A stretch of DNA of 64,000 nucleotides from Cantharellus purpuraceus (lineage: Eukaryota > Basidiomycota > Agaricomycetes > Cantharellales > Hydnaceae). The translations under genes and the position numbers were made by a program. Below the pieces are notes generated by a model. It made no database searches, was not told where the DNA came from, and was given only the letters and a program-made list of their open reading frames with translations. Positions 12,401 to 24,682 of the stretch are shown one piece after another. How positions within the stretch are numbered: position 1 is the stretch's first letter; each line of letters opens with the position of its first letter. The stretch is from the NCBI GenBank assembly GCA_025174535.1, contig JALBUN010000018.1, forward strand, positions 1-64,000, read 5' to 3'.

Positions 12401-13614
12401 ACACAAAGAGACTCTCCAAGTTGAAGCTGACAAGGCGTACAAGGCTTTTTTGCAGGAAATTGCACAGCATTATTCCTCCTTTCGTGATGTGGTCAACAAA
12501 TTGGCGACTGCAGATTGTTTAATGAGCCTTGCCACTTTCAGTCTGCATGGAGAAGTGTGTAAACCGAGTTTTGTTGATGAGCTTTCGCTGTCTATTGTGG
12601 ACGGCCGCCACCCTATCATCGAGCAAGTACGTTCTGAACCATACGTACCAAATTCAATTTCTCTTGGTGGGAATGCTCCGCGACATCTTGTAGTATCAGG
12701 ACCGAATGTAAGTGCTCGTGTCATATTCTTCCCGCGACTTTTCTAAGATGGAATCTAGATGGGAGGGAAATCATCTGTGGTAAAGCTTGTGGCCCTATTG
12801 GTGCTCATGGCACAGATCGGATCGTATGTCCCAGCAAAAAGCATGAGCTTAAGCATGCATGATGCTATTTTGACGCGTATGGGTGTGAGTATGTCAGACA
12901 TTCCTTGCTGGACTCCACCAACCATTAGCTATAGGCTTCTGATGATCTGGCTGCCGGTCGTTCCACTTTCATGGTCGAGATCACTGAGACGCGGGAGATC
13001 ATCAACTCTGCCACTCCAAACTCTCTGGTTGTACTTGATGAACTCGGTGTGGGTACCTCGACCTTTGATGGTGTATGTCTGCCGAAATATATATTTAAAA
13101 TACTGGCTCTCACACGTCGTCTATAGATGGCTATTGCTGGAGCAGTGCTCGAATATCTTTGTCAGAAAGTTAAGTGCCACACCTTATTCATTACTCACTA
13201 CCCTACGCTTGCCCGGGAACTTGAGCTGCGATATCCGCGAGATATTGGTAACCGGCACATGGGGTTCATCGAGGACAAACGTATAGACGGTCGACGAGAG
13301 ATACGATTTATGTATCAACTTACGGGAGGAATAAGCGAGAGCTCATTTGGGATCGAATGTGCTCGATTAGCGGGTGTGCCAGAACAGATTCTTAACGAAG
13401 CAGCATTGAAGGCTCAGACGATGGAGGACCTCATGGAGAAAAGAGCCAAGAACGCGAAGTATGGATATTTCCAATTTTAGAACCGCCACTATTGACACGC
13501 CCTATTAGTGCTAAGAATATGTTACGGTTGTTGCGAAACTGTATCTTAGCGGGCGAAGTGGACGAGGCAACTCTGCACGAAGTCAAAACACACAGTAAAA
13601 TCATGGGACTATGA
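9436..13614 (+). CDS. MSH3: DNA mismatch repair protein MSH3 (MutS-beta subunit)
   Basis: MSH3 pairs with MSH2 to bind insertion/deletion loops in nuclear DNA. The ATG at 9436 is followed by a PCNA-binding PIP box (QQTISSFF) and a basic disordered region. The mismatch-binding domain follows ([16 protein letters not shown] after an intron, [13 protein letters not shown]), then [20 protein letters not shown] near 10440, the connector and lever domains, and the ATPase: [11 protein letters not shown] (near 12590), Walker A GPN-MGGKSS split by an intron at about 12708-12758, Walker [17 protein letters not shown] (13030-13075), [13 protein letters not shown] and [20 protein letters not shown] (13320-13390). 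Splicing about 13460-13507 reaches a final exon ending with TGA at 13612-13614. At least a dozen introns are needed; every apparent stop inside the gene falls in one. It looks intact. Confidence 0.93.
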
Positions 13615-16600
13615 TACATCCAATCGATCCTCAATCCTCCTAGTTTTCTTCAGATGCGCTCGTTTCACATCTATCTCCTTTGCATCCACCGCTTTCCTTT
13701 TCTTTCGGCTGCTGTCACGTATCGTATCTTCGGATATTCTTGCTTCCGCTTTGGATCCAATGGCAGTAAGTAACTGTTGGCATAACACATGCAACGATGT
13801 CGCAGTTTTGAAACGAGATGTTTTTAAGTCTCGCAATAGCAAGGTCCAATTCGCGGCGCCAACAGCAGTTTGCAGATCGTTCGGGTTGTCGGTAGCCCGT
13901 TTTGTTTGCCGAATGGCTAGGAGTGAAAGCTTCAGAAGCTCCTTCGCCTGCGTTATTGTTAGTGATTCAGGGTTAATACAAGCCTTTAATAGAGTGGTGT
14001 GTACGGCCTGGCTAAAAGTGCTGACGAACGCAATGATTTCTGAACTGAGGCTGTCCTACATGAGTAAATCTTCAATTGCTGGCGAATGTTGTAAAGGTTA
14101 GCAACTTACAATATTTGCCAGTTGATTGAATAATGGGTCAAGTAACTGGAAAGTTTGACATCTTCTATAGATGTTAACAGCCTTTTCAGCGAATTGCACA
14201 AAGTCGTCTCGCATACGCCAAGCCGATCGTGGCTGACGTCGCACAAAGTCCCGAATGAAGCTGGGTTGGAGGGGGGATGCTTTCCGAGTTGCAAAGTCAG
14301 AAAGAGAAGCGCGATACACATCAATCACGGTTTCGCCATCATCGATAGGTTCGGACAACAGGATCCTCGTCAGGTACAAGCTGCAGGCGTTAATAGTCTC
14401 ACGGACATCGGGTGAGTGAGTCTTCCGAGCCATGATGTGCAGCTCCTCTAATGTACTGCGAGTCTGCAATAAATCGACCACAGTGGGTATATCTTTGGCT
14501 TTGCCGAAACGGTTTCGTAGTAAGGCGACGGCTTTGTCAGAAAGCTGTTTTTCATCAGGCCCAGTTCCTATAATGACTCGGACGAGAGGCAGTATGAATA
14601 GTGGTGTGAATTGGCTTGTGGGCTCTTTCCGCATGAAGATATCCACTAGATCGAGCACTCGATTCTTGAAATGAGTGGCCTCCCTTTGCGCTCCCGACTC
14701 TGCCCGTAACGTGTATGTTTAGCAGGAAATTATTGTAACGTAAGCACTACAGACCTCCGCGACCCTGTCCTTTTGCTCGAGAACGGAATATCTCGGCGAG
14801 ATGTGCATCAAGTTGCATCATTTGATCGTCGTCCATGACTTCCTCATCTGAAGAAGTTGCACCTGTATCTGACAGCTCATCTTCTGTGGCTGCTTGGACG
14901 CCATTAATTCGAAGAGCCTCCTCTATCTTTCGCCGGAGCTCTGGGTCATCTTCAACATCCTGGCTTTCTTCTGACTCATGCCCGGCAGAATCTGAGGTGT
15001 CATCGTTTGATTCATCATTATCATCAGGGCCATTCATCTCAACTGCATTCTCCTCAGCATCTTCGTCGCTGTGAGCCGGGTCGCGACGTTCCAATTGCTA
15101 TCATCTTTCAGAACCATCTCTTGACCTGATGGATAGAAACACTCACAGCAATAATAAGATCCACCGTATCTCTGTCTACCAAGGATGCCAATTGCCCAAA
15201 TACTTGGTTTGCAATAGCTTTGAGGTACGCTGTTGATTTTTCTAGATAACCAATGAGAGTATCAACGATAACACCGATAGGCGTCACATCATCCTCATTG
15301 GAGAGCGCTTTCGTGATTATTTGCTGACTTTTCTTGTTCTTCGGCCTTTTAGTGTTCGAAGCGATGTCGGGAAACAGGCGCGTGACACTGGTCAGACAAG
15401 TCTAGCGCCATATTGGTGACCAGTAGAAAATCAATAATTGCAGAACTGACCGCAATGTCATCGTCATTTTGTCGCTCGTCACTCAGACAATGATGCAGCA
15501 AAGTGGCGACTAGTAACAATTCAGCGCCTTTGCCTGCTTCCTTACGACTTTGCTTGACCTGTGACCTTAATCAGAAACATAAGTCAATTGGTCAGCCAAT
15601 TGGCACATACAGCCTGCAACTTCTTCATCATCGCCAAGGTCCTATCCATTAACGCGAGCTCCTCCCGGCTCTCCTCCTCAGCAAGTCCAAGTCTTACTAA
15701 GTGTTTGCTATCCTTTGCCAAATCGACGATCTCAATAAAAACTTTTGAGACCCATAATTCCCCATCGGAAGCAACTCCCATGGCTCTGACAGATTTCTCG
15801 TCGGCTAGAAGCCGGCCAAGGGGAAGTCAACACTTGTGTCATTATCTTATAAAATAGACAGACCTATCTTGATAGGGAAGGTCTGAGTGGTAAGCTCAGC
15901 AAGGCAAGAAAGAAGTCGGAGACGGCAGGCAGTACGAGATTCGTCTGAGAAGACTGGTTCTGGAAGAGCATGCAACTAGATACACCCGACACAACTTGAT
16001 CAGACTATCAATATTCTCTCAAGCTTCGACGCACCCATGTGTTCTTGCTCTTTTCATTTCTTTTCCTAATACCATAAAGGCCATGGAGGGCAAGAAAAAC
16101 CAACACACTAGAGACCCAGACATCGGCTTTAGGGATGGCGCCATTACGGATGAGCATTGTGAATTGGTCTGCCACCCATATTCGAATCATAGTGGGATCG
16201 CTGAGCATTAGGAAAACATGTCAATGTCTGTAATGGCCTTAGTATTGGCAAGTACTTACTCTTCGCTTGCTCCGGAAGCTTTCGAATTAGGTTTGAGAGC
16301 CAATCTCCCTAAATGAGAGACATATTCCTCGACACCGTTAACATTCATCGCAGTAAGTAGTGATTCCACCGTTTTTGTGCGTGTAAGGCGATCAAAATGA
16401 CCATGGGTTTGCAGGAGTTGCAAAAGCACAGGGAGCCCAGCTGAAGGAGTGGCTGTAATGACGGGAGGCAACGACGATGCCTAATATTAGAAAGTCAACC
16501 GTCAGGATGTTGAATTCACGAAGTGTCCATCACGCACTACAAGCTTTGCGGCCTTGTGTAGATAGCGATCTGGCTTGGATAGATGATTGACCCATGAGCG

Positions 16601-17906
16601 CAGGAAGTTGGGTGTGAACATGCGTGGAAGGTCGGATGCTGGGACTCGGGCTATGGAAAGACGGAAGAGCTCAAAGCCCCAGAGCTTTCGCCCATCTGAT
16701 GAAGTCGAGGACAGGAGGGAGTCTAAGATCCATGCTATATGTCAGTGACTCGGGCTCTTTGATATAAGCATAAATCCAAGTACCATCAACTGTTATTCTG
16801 AAGAACTCAGGGAACGATGCCTTGCTTCTGAATCTGGATGCGGGGATTCCGCCCGGAGGGAAGTAGATGTCAAGGATCAAATTCCAAACGAAATGTAACT
16901 GCGGTTTCCAGGCTGCAGTGCTCTTTGGCTTAACTGCTCCCGTGTCCGGATCCTCGACATCTGTGTCCTAGAATCCCCTGTCAGTTAATGCATAAACTAA
17001 AGGAAGACACACTTCATACCTTGAGTATTTTGGCCAGATTGGCCAGATTCCCAGGCGATAGGATGTCACCATTTTTAAACGTAGGGCCCGCCAATAGTTT
17101 CCAGTCGAGGTCAATTCCCAGGTCTTGCATAGTTAAGGCAATACCGACTTTTTCTGGTGACCACAATTGGTCTTCAGTGAAGATGGTTCCCGTGATCCAT
17201 CTCCAAGCGTCATCCTTCCATTCAACTTTGGATGAACCAAGTGCACGCAAAGAGAGTATAAATGCCCAATATGAGGGTTCTCTCAGAAAAGATTTCTTCG
17301 CTGGCAAAGCTAAGAGCATTGCCATTGCGTCTTGAAAGTCCTTGAGCGTACAGGGGGGTGTGGAGGAAGTAGCAAGTGGTGCAGAACGAAATAGAATGCC
17401 GGACTGCGTCAGAGATGTGATTCCAAAAAGCCGAGCGAAGAGCATATCACGCTCCTCCTGTCCTTTCATAGATCCGTGTACCTGTGAAGCTTGAGTAATA
17501 AGGGCAAGTATCTGGGAGGCAGATACAGTGTCAATGCGGGAAAGCAACTGCAAAAAATAGAGGCCGCGTTAGCCGTATCGACAGCCTACAGCATAATAAA
17601 ATGCACTTCAGTCAGGGCGACCGCAAAACCCAGTCTACTGCTTTCCCGTGGACTTGCAAGACCTCTGACAAGCCTTCGTATGGAGTACGATATATCTGGC
17701 GCATTTGGTCCATCGAGACCATCGTTAGAGGTGCCAATGCCCACCTCCGTATTTTCGTCCTCCTCCTCGCTTGAAGACTCCGGAGGAAAGGGAGAGAATT
17801 TGGATTGGAATTGCTCTAAAGCAGCAATTAGTTTTACAGATGCATCTATTCTTTCCGACTTGGAGCTTGAGGAAAGATGCCAGAACAATGGCAACGTTGT
17901 CGACAT
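13609..17906 (-). CDS. POL5: POL5/MYBBP1A-like nucleolar protein
   Basis: Pol5 (called DNA polymerase V or phi) is a nucleolar HEAT-like protein that acts in ribosome biogenesis rather than DNA synthesis. The start at 17906 gives MSTTLPLFWHLSSSSKSERI, and LIAALEQFQSKF, then an acidic Ser/Glu stretch and ISYSIRRLVRGLASPRESSR with FAVALTEV, the typical family N-terminus. The next exon (17550-17014) reads LLSRIDTVSASQILALI, MLFARLFGITSLTQSGILF and KKSFLREPSYWAF. Later exons are helical (near 15700, 14650-14100). A strongly acidic stretch lies at 15090-14760, as in fungal Pol5. The C-terminus is basic (KKRKAVDAKEIDVKRAHLKK), a likely nucleolar signal, and stops at 13611-13609. The final codons overlap the MSH3 end on the other strand by 6 bp. 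Confidence 0.88.
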
Positions 17907-17949
17907 GATATGTAACCTTTACAGAATTTTTCCAGATTAGTAGTTTGGT

Positions 17950-18950
17950 CACGTGACATCGCAGTAGCGCGAGTAAAGGAGACAGAGTCGCCATGCGGCG
18001 AGACATTATTTTAGCAAACCATCTAGCTCTATTTGCTTCATTCTCAGTACATGACGAGCGCGCTTATTGTTCCCTTTTTTTTTTTTTGCAGGAAGGAGAA
18101 CAAGTTATCTAGTGTGAGCATGGTATTCTCTCTGATATGATTCAAATGTAGAACCGATCAGAAGTATACGGTGGCAGGATATCAAGTCACGCTTACAAAC
18201 GTACGTTAGGGAGGTATAAGCACATGTGATCGTCCAGAGCTACCCTTGCTGGTGTATATGTGCCAGACTCCATCAAATTCCAAGTCAAGTTCGGGTCAAG
18301 TGATCTGTCGTGACGCGATATTCCCTGCAGAATACTTACTACGGAGTAGATGATATCACACATGTGACTTCCTAAACTCGCTGAGTCACATGAAAATATG
18401 CAGCTCGTTCGCAGTTACTACGCCGCAGTATGGTCCTCAAATATGTGGCTTCCCCACAATATCAGGTTCGGTGACGGCAACGAGATCGATTATGATGTTT
18501 TGGGTACATGTCTTTGCCTGATAGTTGGTGTCTTCAAACCAGGTCACCATGGAACTAAGAACTGTACTCTGATGCCACATGAGGAATTGACCAAATAGGT
18601 GCAAATTGGAAGGAAGCAAAGCGATTGTAAGGAGCCGGTCTTGACCGGAGACAGTGTACAATACTATCTCCGACCAAACATTACACTGAGACAAGGGTTG
18701 AAACTTCGTATGGCATATAAGTAGATAGATAGATACATGTAAAGGAAGGAACTTCTTGGACCTCAATACGACTTGGTAGTTGACTGGTCCCCTGGTTACT
18801 TCTAAGTCCATTTGAAGTCCGAACTCATACATCTTACAGCGATCCTGTCTACTACGTCCGCGTCAGCGCACCCGACATTTGGCAATTACATTAAGTAGAA
18901 AATGCATTTTTGAGTCAAGCAAATATATGTCATTCACTTTAGAATTAATC
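17950..18950. other. Intergenic between POL5 and HRQ1
   Basis: About 1 kb with only short frames on either strand. It contains the POL5 upstream region and the HRQ1 3' flank. A 12-base T run lies near 18078. I see no conserved protein or RNA gene. Confidence 0.5.
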
Positions 18951-18952
18951 AT

Positions 18953-21900
18953 TTAATCATACACCTCGACGTCAACTCCATCGATTGTCTGCACGCTTTC
19001 TGCTTCGACCACAGTCTCCGGAACTGAATCAGGGTCAATATCAGCGATGGCGTTTAGGTCAATCGTCAGGCCCAGAACACCACGCAATATAACCTGGGCC
19101 CCGAGCTTGGACGACACATCATTACCCTCTCGGCATGCAGAACTATCGACACCTATAGACATCGTTGAAATGATACATTGTGCCGGTATATCTAATAAAC
19201 ATATACTCACATTTAACACAACCCTCCTCACAGGGACAACTTTCTACCGTTTTAAAAGCGTCATGTACTAACTCGGATACTGAAGCGGTCACAATGAGTA
19301 GATATATAGGGAAACACAAGTGAGTTTTACCATGTTCAAAGGCTCTTGCTGCAACCCCCCCGCTTTTGCCTGCAACATCATAAAATATGAGGCGAGCGGG
19401 TCGCTTCCGCGATGATTCATTGGCCTTATACTCTTTCTTCGAGACCTTGCATTCCGTCCGAAGATCATCCGCCATGGAGAAGCGGTTCAATATTGCATGT
19501 TGGGCAGAATGGATACCTTCCGCGGGGTTTAAACCTTTAATACGCATAAGTCGAATTATGCCTTTCGGAACATCGATCCATGTGCCTGTAGTGTCCCGTT
19601 GAAATGGGGGAGTTTCCAAGTCGACGGCATCCAAGATGGTACCTCCACTAAAAGTGCAAATCAGGTTTTGAATGATTCGCTCCATAATGGGTCCTGAGCA
19701 TCGACAGAAACAGAAACGAACCGAACTTTGTAATAGCCGTACACAGTGGTCGTCACCTCCACGCCTAAGAGATATTGAAGCTTGCGATAGCACTCGTACA
19801 GAAGGACTCACGCCCGTAGAAAGCCTTCTGGGGAGAACCTTTCAATTCTCTGATTCGGTACGTCTGTTTGGCATCAATATCCCTATACCACTGAACTCAG
19901 AACAACTACGAGATCAGACTAAATGTTTGTGTTGACGAACGTAAAGTCCCTAGAAGTATGTAAGTATTTCAGACATGATAGAAGATTGATGCCATGACCT
20001 CGGGTTCGTGACCCAGTTAACATCCGCGCGCACTAATTTGGCCATTTTTATGTCATGACTAACTTCTTTTACCTGTTTGCGAATTGTTGAAGGTAGGTAT
20101 TTGCCGTCACATCAACACATGTTATGAGCTCTTACAATGAACGTCAACCCTTGATGGATGAACTGTAATAGGCAATAAGGGTCAGGATATAGTGTAAAAT
20201 TAAGATATTTGAACGGTGGACACCAACCACTGCGCCTTCATAGGTCTGCACACGATTAGTGAGATGACTAGTTTGAGACCTACTTGTATACGCTTACCTC
20301 GAATAAAGCACGTGACAATTCAACTTCTTCAAGTACTTTGGCTTCTCCCTCAGGTTGACCGACCCTTGAAACATCAACAACCGTGTACCGTTCCTCTTCT
20401 ATTCCCCTGATTGAAACGTATCCAGACGGATATGGCATGTAACGAGGGTGTGTATGATACCTGTATTTCATGAAGGATGCAAGTGCCTCCATAAATGTTC
20501 AACTCACCAGCCTTCATCGTCCTTCGACAGACGCGTCTCACAAATTTCGCGGAAAAGAGGTCCAAAATACGCCTCATCTTCTTCCGAAAGGGGCATCTCA
20601 TTCCCTGCACACTGTAAGTGAGCCTCTAATACAACCTTGTTTCCTAGATCTACTACAAGGTCCGAGGTCGACTCGCTGAACAGCTCCTCAGGGCTTTTGA
20701 CATAGTGACGGTCAATGGGATTGTTGTCCGCGACAAGCACAACTAGTGAATCACGGGCACGCCGACCTGCACGGCCAGCTTGTTGGCGCTGACGGGGATG
20801 TCATGATAAATCTGTAGGCAAAATAATGTGACTTACAAAACTAGCCAAGTTACCCATGGGAAAACCCAGCATGATCACAGCATCAAGGACACCAATATCA
20901 ACACCCAATTCAAGGGCAGTCGTTGCAACGATACCGAGTAAGTTGCCTGAAAAAGCCTCTCGCTCGATTCTACGTCGATCCTGCGAAGCATCAGTGAACG
21001 TACTGCATTCTCACCAGCTTACTTGCCTGTTGGGAGTAGCCTAGGATCATAATTTAGGGGAAAACAAGAACATGCAGTGCTATACAATATCGCACCTCCA
21101 CGATACGCCATTACTCTCTCGAGAACGTGGGTTCGTCCTTCAGAACTCAGGTGCATCCTTAGAGACCTCATCGCCTGTGAAACAACATTCAGGCAAGCTT
21201 TGTCGTCATGTCCAAGCTTTGCCCTACCAATTCACAAATCTTTCTTATCTGTATTCCAAAAACAATAAGCAGCACGGTCGGGTTAAGACAATTGAAAACT
21301 GAGAACCTTGCAGAAACTTCAAAGCTGATCAGAATGGAGGACATGTGGCACAAGAGTATAGCTCGAAGGCGGCACTCACAGGATCGTACGTATCCCTCGT
21401 GCCATCAGGTAACACATGAGTGTTATAGCCTCGTGCATGGGACTCTGGTGGCCCAGAGAGGGTTCGAGTGGATCAATGGGTGGAGGATCCCACACCAGGA
21501 AGTCTTTCTTTCCAGATGGCGCACCGTCCTCTGTTATAACCTCGAGACTCTGTGGAGAATAAGGACTGTGACCTTACTGTACGCGAGTTAGGCTCACATC
21601 CAAACCAAACAAAGCTTGTGCATGCTAAAATGACGTTAGATGTGGCCCAGATGTAAGTATTCTCAATGAGGAGTACTTTATGAGGATCATTTATGGTCGC
21701 ACTACAAGACACAAATGCGGAACGTCTGTCTGAAGTGCATGTTTAGAATAACGGACTGTGCCTAATAAATATAAACTGGACTTACTCCCAATTGCAGAAC
21801 ATACTCTGCGAAACCGTCGTATTATCAATGCGACGTGACTATCTAGAAATGTGATCACAAGCGATAGCAACAGAAGTAGTTACTCACGTCCCCAATAGGC

Positions 21901-22525
21901 CAGAATAATAATGCAGTTCGTCAACAGCCACAACTTTCAAGCTCTTTAAGAACCTTGATTTGAATCAGTCATCGAAACTGCACTGATAACTCAAGCAAAG
22001 CAGGAAGACATACCGACGCCACAAGTCTTCATGTGGAAGGATAGATGAGTGTAGCATGTCCTGCACGTGAGATATATGAATACTTGTCCATAGGGCCGGA
22101 GACTTTCGTCGCACGAAGTTTGTGAAAATCACCGACGCGTTCTCCCGGATCCCTGAAACACGTTCAACGCCAAACCAACCGCTTGATTTCAAACACTTAC
22201 AGCGCCGTTGATCTTGAGGCGTATCGCCATCGTAGGTTGCTACCTACCGAGCGGTGTACCTCAGCAATAAACTGATGATATAGAAGTCTTCGAACAATAA
22301 ACCTTGATGTGTTGCAGCCCGTCACAGGACTGGATCAGCTGCTCCAGTGCGCTGCGTTGGTCTTGTGCAAGGGCCTGTGAAGGTATATAGGAAATTTCAT
22401 CCCGGTTTAAAGAACTATCACCTTAGTCGGATATATCAACATGGCGGTGGCAGCAAGATCCGCCTCTAGAAAGCGAAGGACGGGAACCTGAGCAAAGTCA
22501 ATTCCATCGGATATAGTCTTGTCGT
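18953..22525 (-). CDS. HRQ1: RecQ4-like 3'-5' DNA helicase HRQ1, N-terminus cut off by telomeric repeats
   Basis: Hrq1 is a nuclear helicase of the RecQ4 group acting in crosslink repair and telomere maintenance. Minus-strand exons in order: VPVLRFLEADLAATAMLIYP (ending near 22430), TKALAQDQRSALEQLIQSCD, motif II VDELHYYSGLLG (near 21900), motif VI QQAGRAGRRARDS (near 20780), EEDEAYFGPLFREIC (near 20560), then WIDVPKGIIRLM, RFSMADDLRTECK and SSRKRPARLIFYDVAGKSGG of the C-terminal MZB/DUF1998 region, with the Cys cluster CPCEEGCVKC (near 19210). It ends at 18953. The first exon seen begins after an intron acceptor at 22488; the telomere tract starts 38 bp further into that intron. The exon with the Walker A lysine and everything N-terminal is absent, so this copy cannot be an active helicase as written. 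Either the chromosome was rearranged here or the assembly joins two pieces. Confidence 0.9.
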
Positions 22526-22528
22526 AAA

Positions 22529-22588
22529 CCCTAACCCTAACCCTAACCCTAACCCTAACCCTAACCCTAACCCTAACCCTAACCCTAA
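22529..22588 (+). repeat. Interstitial telomeric tract, ten perfect CCCTAA units
   Basis: Ten uninterrupted hexamers in CCCTAA orientation on the plus strand. At a real chromosome end this orientation has the chromosome body to the right. The DNA to the right does look subtelomeric, while the DNA to the left is the middle of HRQ1. A telomere added to the broken HRQ1 end would instead read TTAGGG on the plus strand. Confidence 0.97.
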
Positions 22589-23180
22589 ATTAACTACGTT
22601 TGTCTTGGTTTGTTTGTTTTTATTTATTTATTTATTTTCATTCACTTCTCTCCACCCCCCTCACTATGTTTATCTTTGTTTCCATCCTGTGTTACTGTAT
22701 CTTACTTTTATCCCACCACCCTCATATCCCTCAGCTCCTGTCTATCCCCACTCCAGCTCACAGGAACCCCATCATTTCTGGCCTCTCATCAGCTCTCTCT
22801 CATCTGAGCGCACATCGGTACATGCAGATGCCGGGTGAGGGTGCTGATGAGGTCATGGCTCAGGTCGGCACCCAGGGGGTCGCCATGTCAGATCTCAACA
22901 GGCTGTGTATGATCACCAGTAGTCTGGTCAGTAGGAAGAGTCCGATGAACAGAGCGAGCATCCCTTGCATGTAAACAGACTCATTGACGCTTTGTGCTAT
23001 CCGGGACTAAAATTCAAATCAACTTCAGACCAGTACATGAATAACTAGTAAAACCCACTGGGAAGCACAACACAGAGATATAGCGCATGTCTCACAGCAC
23101 CTCCATCACCCATCCGTCGTGGACACTCATCTGAAAACTGCAACATGGCCACAACATGGCCATGCATCTCAGACGCACAT
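22589..23180. other. Subtelomeric-looking pyrimidine-rich DNA, no gene
   Basis: It starts with T-rich and ATTT-repeated sequence, then C/T-rich DNA, then more balanced sequence. Short frames are open on the plus strand only because of low complexity. No protein domain is recognisable. Confidence 0.6.
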
Positions 23181-23189
23181 GCAAATAAC

Positions 23190-23640
23190 AATTACCAGAG
23201 CATGGACAGATGTGCTCCAATGTGCATCAGAGATCCACACTGGTGTCATGATTTGCACAGGTGTTTTCCAATATGCGTCTGGAACGCATGCCGGTGTTGT
23301 GGTGTGGATGGCGTTCTCTCATGTGCGTCTCAGACGCATACCGGTGTCCTGGTGTATATGGCGTTCTCTCACGTGCATCCCAGACGCATACCGGTGTCCT
23401 GGTGTATATGGCGTTCTCTCACGTGCGTCCCAGACGCATACCGGTGTCATGGTGTAGACGGCGTTCTCTCACGTGCGTCTCAGACGCATACCGGTGTCAT
23501 GGTGTATATGACGTTCTCTCACGTGCGTCTCAGATGCATACCGGTGTCATGGTGTAGACGACGTTCTCTCACGTGCGTCTCAGACACATGCCGGTGTCAT
23601 GGTGTGGACAGAGCATCTCTGGCATGCGTCTAGGATGCAC
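23190..23640. repeat. 50-bp minisatellite, about 8-9 units
   Basis: Units are spaced exactly 50 bp (for example CCGGTGTC at 23341, 23391, 23441, 23491, 23541). A typical unit contains ACGCATACCGGTGTC, GGTGTA, GCGTTCTCTCACGTG and CGTCTCAG. The outer units are diverged and the central ones nearly identical. Most central units contain a CACGTG-type or one-off core. As 50 is not a multiple of three, translation cycles through all frames. Confidence 0.93.
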
Positions 23641-24682
23641 ACAAGTCTCTCACTGCTGTTGGAGACAAAATCATGTCACATAGCACACCCCAATAAATAA
23701 ATTTCCATAAACATCTCACACACTTTTCCAGGGTAGCCATTGGTTGTCCCTACCTAGGGGAGCTAGAAGAGCTAGGGGAGCTAGGGACAGTGCCACTATC
23801 CCTACCTAGGGGAGCTAGGGGAGCTAGGGGGAGGGGTGTTTTTTTCCTCAACCCTAGTGACACTAGAACAACTCTATAACCCGCCAGGGCAACACCACGA
23901 GTCGAGCGAGCACGTCAACGCCATCGCTGGTGCCCCTCCACCTATCCATCCCACCCCTCCCGCCGCACCCTCCCCTGCATCCTCTCACCTGGCGAGCCCG
24001 GCACTCCCTTTGCCCAATGGAAATGCGGGGGCTGGAACCCCATGGCCTGGAGGCGTGGGTGATGCTGCCACGTTTGCCGAGATGGGCTTCCAGAGCGGCA
24101 AGGCGGAAGACAAGGAGTGCGTGATCAGGTAGTGTAGAATGGGGGGTTAGTGGTTCTTTGCTTTCTTACTTGCTTTCTTCGTTGGGGATGAGCTTGAGCG
24201 CGTCACGCTGGTATGAGCTTCTGGTTTCCATAGTGCTCTCTTGTTTCATTTAATACGCATGACGCCGACTACTTTGTTAGAATACCACACACATTGTCTT
24301 CCTGTTCGTTTTAAGAAGACTTGGGGCGTTGCCGTAGGTGCATATGACATGCATGCTATATACACACTCAAAAATAGCTACCCATAAATTATTTACACCC
24401 CTGCGCTTGTATGTCCGTCTGGGCCGGGGCGTGAGAGTGATGGATGAGATGGCGTTGGGCAGAGTAGTTGTGCGTGAATCCATTGGGGCCGGGTCGTTAC
24501 CATTTCATTTCACATGCACCCGTGTCATTACATCTACACATATCATATGCATACATATCATACACGTTATTTCAGATCTATATGTATATATGATTCATCT
24601 TGTTTTGGTTTCAAATCCTCATATATTGTTTCATGCATCACGGACAGATATGTCTCTTGACTCAGTGCATTTACTGGTCACA
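23641..24682. other. Spacer between minisatellites, G-rich 9-mer repeats, no clear gene
   Basis: Near 23745-23836 there are repeats of GGGGAGCTA. A frame from about 23836 to 24132 (GTG only, no ATG near its start) encodes a Pro/Ala-rich peptide; I do not recognise it and would not call it a gene. The stretch 24500-24600 is AT-rich with repeated CATATCATA-type motifs. Confidence 0.5.
23809..23836 (+). other. Putative intramolecular G-quadruplex
   Basis: Four G tracts of at least four: 23809-23812, 23818-23821, 23827-23831 and 23833-23836, with loops of 5, 5 and 1 bases. This fits the strict G4 pattern. The repeated loop AGCTA makes the unit look like a stretched variant of a telomere repeat. 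Confidence 0.7.

Noticed and set aside
22526..22588. De novo telomere addition to a broken HRQ1 end
   Set aside because: That would give TTAGGG on the plus strand to the right of HRQ1; the tract is CCCTAA.
22600..22974. Hydrophobic 124-codon frame next to the telomere tract
   Set aside because: It is made of T-rich and C/T-rich low-complexity DNA and has overlapping equivalents in two other frames.
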